Made by a program: the position numbers and the translations under genes. The notes beneath the pieces were generated by a model. It worked only from the letters and a program-made list of their open reading frames with translations, was not told the DNA's origin and searched no databases. 9,167 nucleotides of DNA. Origin: CAZAMT01 sp964486145 (lineage in GTDB: Bacteria; Bacteroidota; Bacteroidia; Bacteroidales; JAAAOM01). Shown here in pieces: positions 7,168-9,167 of this stretch (positions are counted from its first letter, which is position 1; each line of letters opens with the position of its first letter). The stretch lies in the NCBI GenBank assembly GCA_964486145.1, contig CAZAMT010000160.1:1-9167 (forward strand), written 5' to 3'.

Positions 7168-7521
7168 ATGAAATTTAAATTTGAAAAGTTGTTAATCTGG
7201 CAGGATGCCATGAATTTAGGTGAACAAATAAATGACATGACGAATCTGTTTCCGAATAAAGAATTATATAACTTAACATCACAAATCAGACGTGCATCTG
7301 ATTCCGTGGCATTAAACATTTCTGAAGGTGCAATCGGTCAGTCAAACCTGGAACAAAAAAAGTTTCTAGGTTACTCAATTCGTTCATTGGCTGAAGTTGT
7401 TACCTGCCTGCATAAAGCTAAACTCAGAAAATATATCACTGAAGATAAATTTACAAAACAATATGATTTCTGTTTTAAATTAATGAATATGATTATCGCT
7501 TTTAAAAACAGAATTAATTAG
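7168..7521 (+). CDS. Four-helix-bundle protein (23S rRNA intervening-sequence protein / S23 family)
   Basis: A 117-residue protein of the four-helix-bundle family (TIGR02436/PF05635-like), full length for the family. The N-terminal FEKLLIWQDAM is the family hallmark, followed by QIRRASDSVALNISEG (39-54) and a helix with KKFLGYSIRSLAEVVTCL (64-81). It has no signal peptide or catalytic signature; family members were first found inside 23S rRNA intervening sequences and form helical oligomers, and their biochemical role is unknown. The start ATG at 7168 is preceded by an AT-rich leader. The gene has no evident role in glycan metabolism, is more AT-rich to the eye than its neighbours, and is enclosed by inverted heptad arrays, so it probably arrived as a separate unit. 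Its coding strand matches the surrounding operon. Confidence 0.92.
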   Translation: MKFKFEKLLIWQDAMNLGEQINDMTNLFPNKELYNLTSQIRRASDSVALNISEGAIGQSNLEQKKFLGYSIRSLAEVVTCLHKAKLRKYITEDKFTKQYDFCFKLMNMIIAFKNRIN

Positions 7522-7533
7522 GATTTTCCATTC

Positions 7534-7561
7534 TTCGGTCATCGGTCACCAGTCATCAGTC
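7534..7561 (-). repeat. Right heptad array, four units, inverted
   Basis: Read on the minus strand from 7561, the units are GACTGAT, GACTGGT, GACCGAT and GACCGAA. They mirror the left array, but the GGAA/CGAA-type and AGGT/TGGT-type units have swapped places (second and fourth). The array lies 12 bases past the stop codon of the enclosed gene and 42 bases before the oxidoreductase start codon. Confidence 0.8.
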
Positions 7562-7603
7562 ACCGAAATAAAAACTAATATTTAAATAATAATACATATA
7601 ATC

Positions 7604-8968
7604 ATGAAAAGAAGAAATTTTTTAAGAAACACAGCAGCCTCGGCTGCCGGAGCTATGGTCATCCCAACCATTGTTCCCTCATCGGTATTTGGGAAAAATG
7701 CCCCCAGTAATAAAATTAATGTTGGCCAGATAGGATGCGGCCGGATTGCCCGCGGACACGATATGCCAGGAGTAATGCAACACGATGTGGCCCGCGTGGT
7801 AGCCGTTTCGGATGTGGACAGCAAACGCATGACCGACGGCAAAAAGCTGGTAGAAGACTATTATAAAGAAAAAGGAACCAGCGTAGATGTAACAATGTAC
7901 GGCGATTACAAGGAGATGCTTTTAAACAAGGACATCGATGCGGTTGTCATCAGCACGCCCGACCACTGGCATGCACAGCCGGCAATGGAGGCTGCCCTGG
8001 CCGGAAAAGACATCTACCTGCAAAAACCCAACTCGCTCACCGTGGAAGAAGGCCGCCTGATGAGTGATATCGTTCACCGGCAGGGAGTAATTTTACAAGT
8101 TGGCACCCAGCAACGATCGTCGGCACAGTTCAGACGAGCTGCCGAACTGGTACGCAACGGAAGAATCGGAAAATTGCATACGGTTAAAATTGGGTTGCCC
8201 GGCGATCCGTCGGGCCCGGTATTTGAAACCAGTCCGGTGCCATCCAACCTGAATTTTGACATGTGGCTCGGGCCCACTCCCGAACTGGAATACAAAGAAA
8301 AACTGGTACACCCACAGGATGGCTATGGCCGCCCTGGCTGGCTGCGCCACGAAAATTACGGTGCGGGCATGATAACCGGCTGGGGACAACATCATTATGA
8401 TTCAGCAGCCTGGGGGATGGACACGGAGTTTACCGGTCCCATTTCAGTGGAAGCCGTTGCTCAGTTCCCAAAATCGGGCGACTGGAATGTACACGGCGAC
8501 TTTATGGTGAAGCAGGAATACGAAAATGGAATTACAGTTTACACCAGTGGCGGCTTCCCCAATGGAATACGTTACGAAGGCACCGACGGCTGGATTTTTG
8601 TAACCCGCGGTGCATACCGTGCCACTGCCAGCGACCCGATTCCGGAAGGAAGCACCAAAGCGCTGGATGCCAGCGATCCGGAAATTCTGAAATCAAAAAT
8701 AGGAGAAAACGAAACACACCTTTATGTAAGCGAAGAGCAGCACGGCAACTGGCTCGATTGCGTGCAGTCACGCAAACAACCCATTTCACCGGTAGAAATC
8801 GGGCATCGTGCCTGTACGGTTTGTCTCATCAGCCATATCGCGATGAAAATCCCTGGCGTTCTCGCCTGGAACCCGGAAGCTGAAAAATTTGTAAATAACG
8901 ATGTAGCCAACTCCATGCTGAGCCGTCCGCAACGGTATCCGTACGGGACAAATTACATTGATATTTAG
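7604..8968 (+). CDS. Tat-exported Gfo/Idh/MocA-family oxidoreductase
   Basis: A 454-residue NAD(P)-dependent sugar oxidoreductase-like protein. The N-terminus MKRRNFLRNTAASAAGA is a twin-arginine signal (RRNFL), so the protein is probably exported folded with its cofactor bound. The Rossmann fold begins at about residue 38, with the nucleotide-binding GQIGCGRIA at 41-49 and STPDHWHAQPAM at 117-128. Lys141 sits in a QKP motif where many family members have EKP; the lysine is kept. The C-terminal Gfo/Idh/MocA domain includes WGQHHYDSAAWGM (260-272), with His263, His264 and Asp266 in the usual catalytic neighbourhood, and EEQHGNWLDC around 377-386. Exported members of this type in Bacteroidota are thought to oxidise or isomerise sugars or glycosides, sometimes giving 3-keto products for non-hydrolytic cleavage; the substrate here is unknown. 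The ATG at 7604 begins the Tat signal. A strong terminator follows the stop codon. Confidence 0.93.
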   Translation: MKRRNFLRNTAASAAGAMVIPTIVPSSVFGKNAPSNKINVGQIGCGRIARGHDMPGVMQHDVARVVAVSDVDSKRMTDGKKLVEDYYKEKGTSVDVTMYGDYKEMLLNKDIDAVVISTPDHWHAQPAMEAALAGKDIYLQKPNSLTVEEGRLMSDIVHRQGVILQVGTQQRSSAQFRRAAELVRNGRIGKLHTVKIGLPGDPSGPVFETSPVPSNLNFDMWLGPTPELEYKEKLVHPQDGYGRPGWLRHENYGAGMITGWGQHHYDSAAWGMDTEFTGPISVEAVAQFPKSGDWNVHGDFMVKQEYENGITVYTSGGFPNGIRYEGTDGWIFVTRGAYRATASDPIPEGSTKALDASDPEILKSKIGENETHLYVSEEQHGNWLDCVQSRKQPISPVEIGHRACTVCLISHIAMKIPGVLAWNPEAEKFVNNDVANSMLSRPQRYPYGTNYIDI

Positions 8969-8981
8969 ATTCCTAAAATTC

Positions 8982-9015
8982 AAAGCCTGGTATGAAAATC
9001 ATGCCAGGCTTTTTT
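8982..9015 (+). terminator. Strong intrinsic terminator after the oxidoreductase gene
   Basis: AAAGCCTGGTATGA (8982-8995) pairs with TCATGCCAGGCTTT (8999-9012) through 14 pairs, including one G-T wobble, with an AAA loop, and the 3' arm runs into a T tract ending at 9015. It starts 14 bases after the stop codon and marks the end of the transcript carrying the oxidoreductase. Confidence 0.88.
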
Positions 9016-9061
9016 CAAACCAAAACCAGGTTATACCATTTATTAGATTCAAAATTTACTG

Positions 9062-9167
9062 ATGAAAAATACATTTGAAGTAACAAATCCCGACTGGAAA
9101 TTAAGCCCTCACACAGGAATGACAAAAAATCATTACATTGATTTGGCAAAATACCTTCTGGAAAGGA
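9062..9167 (+). CDS. Probable DUF2264 family protein, start only
   Basis: The first 35 codons of a gene that runs off the window. The peptide contains NPDWKLSPHTGMTKNHYIDL followed by AKYLLER, which resembles the N-terminus of DUF2264 proteins (typically LSPxTGMTRxHWxxAAxYLL), a family found with polysaccharide-degradation genes in Bacteroidota. No signal peptide is seen in the visible part. The ATG at 9062 is 46 bases past the terminator, so the gene must have its own promoter, but no TAnnTTTG match is visible in that short gap. The call rests on a short motif. Confidence 0.6.
   Translation, partial: MKNTFEVTNPDWKLSPHTGMTKNHYIDLAKYLLER

Larger units (their letters stand above)
7106..7561 (+). 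mobile_element. Heptad-repeat-bounded four-helix-bundle cassette
   Basis: A 456-bp unit containing one small gene and bounded by inverted arrays of four 7-bp units each (7106-7133 and 7534-7561). It begins at the base after a stop codon and lies between two genes that look like parts of one operon. The enclosed protein belongs to the family encoded by intervening sequences in bacterial 23S rRNA, which also have complementary ends and a stem-loop form. Calling it mobile is inference: no transposase, target-site duplication or empty site can be seen. It may be a stabilised remnant. Confidence 0.45.

Noticed and set aside
7106..7561. CRISPR array
   Set aside because: The repeats are 7-bp tandem units in two inverted clusters with no unique spacers of constant length, and no cas gene is nearby.

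Overview
The window looks like a piece of a Bacteroidota chromosome, and the gene style resembles marine or gut Marinilabiliales/Prolixibacteraceae, though that finer placement is only a guess. The evidence is the gene set (secreted S1 sulfatases, a Tat-exported Gfo/Idh/MocA oxidoreductase, PmoA-like DUF6807 proteins, a four-helix-bundle S23 gene), AT-rich leaders without clear Shine-Dalgarno sequences, and one good match to the Bacteroidota promoter element TAnnTTTG.

Layout: 1-2536 carries two sulfatase genes in tandem on the plus strand, the first cut by the window edge. A convergent 215-bp gap (2537-2751) separates them from an AraC-family regulator on the minus strand (2752-3618). The regulator diverges across a 109-bp promoter region from a uroporphyrinogen-decarboxylase-superfamily (MtaA/CmuA-like) gene (3728-4765). 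After an imperfect CACATAG-type inverted repeat (4776-4847) come two dissimilar DUF6807 genes (4895-6133 and 6212-7105). Next is a 456-bp cassette holding a four-helix-bundle (23S rRNA intervening-sequence protein-like) gene, bounded by inverted arrays of 7-bp units (7106-7561). Then comes a Tat-signal Gfo/Idh/MocA oxidoreductase (7604-8968), a strong intrinsic terminator (8982-9015), and the first 35 codons of a probable DUF2264 gene (9062 to the window end). No gene-free stretch exceeds 300 bases.

How the genes may work together (inference): the sulfatases would remove sulfate esters from an imported or surface-bound glycan. The exported oxidoreductase and the DUF6807 and DUF2264 proteins would act on the resulting sugars or glycosides. 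The URO-D-like protein may be a cytoplasmic methyl-transfer or related enzyme, and the AraC protein a sugar-responsive activator. No SusC/SusD pair, glycoside hydrolase or polysaccharide lyase is visible, so the substrate cannot be named.

The most unusual structure is the heptad-repeat-bounded four-helix-bundle cassette. It begins at the base after the stop codon of the second DUF6807 gene and looks like a small mobile or once-mobile element sitting inside a catabolic gene cluster.
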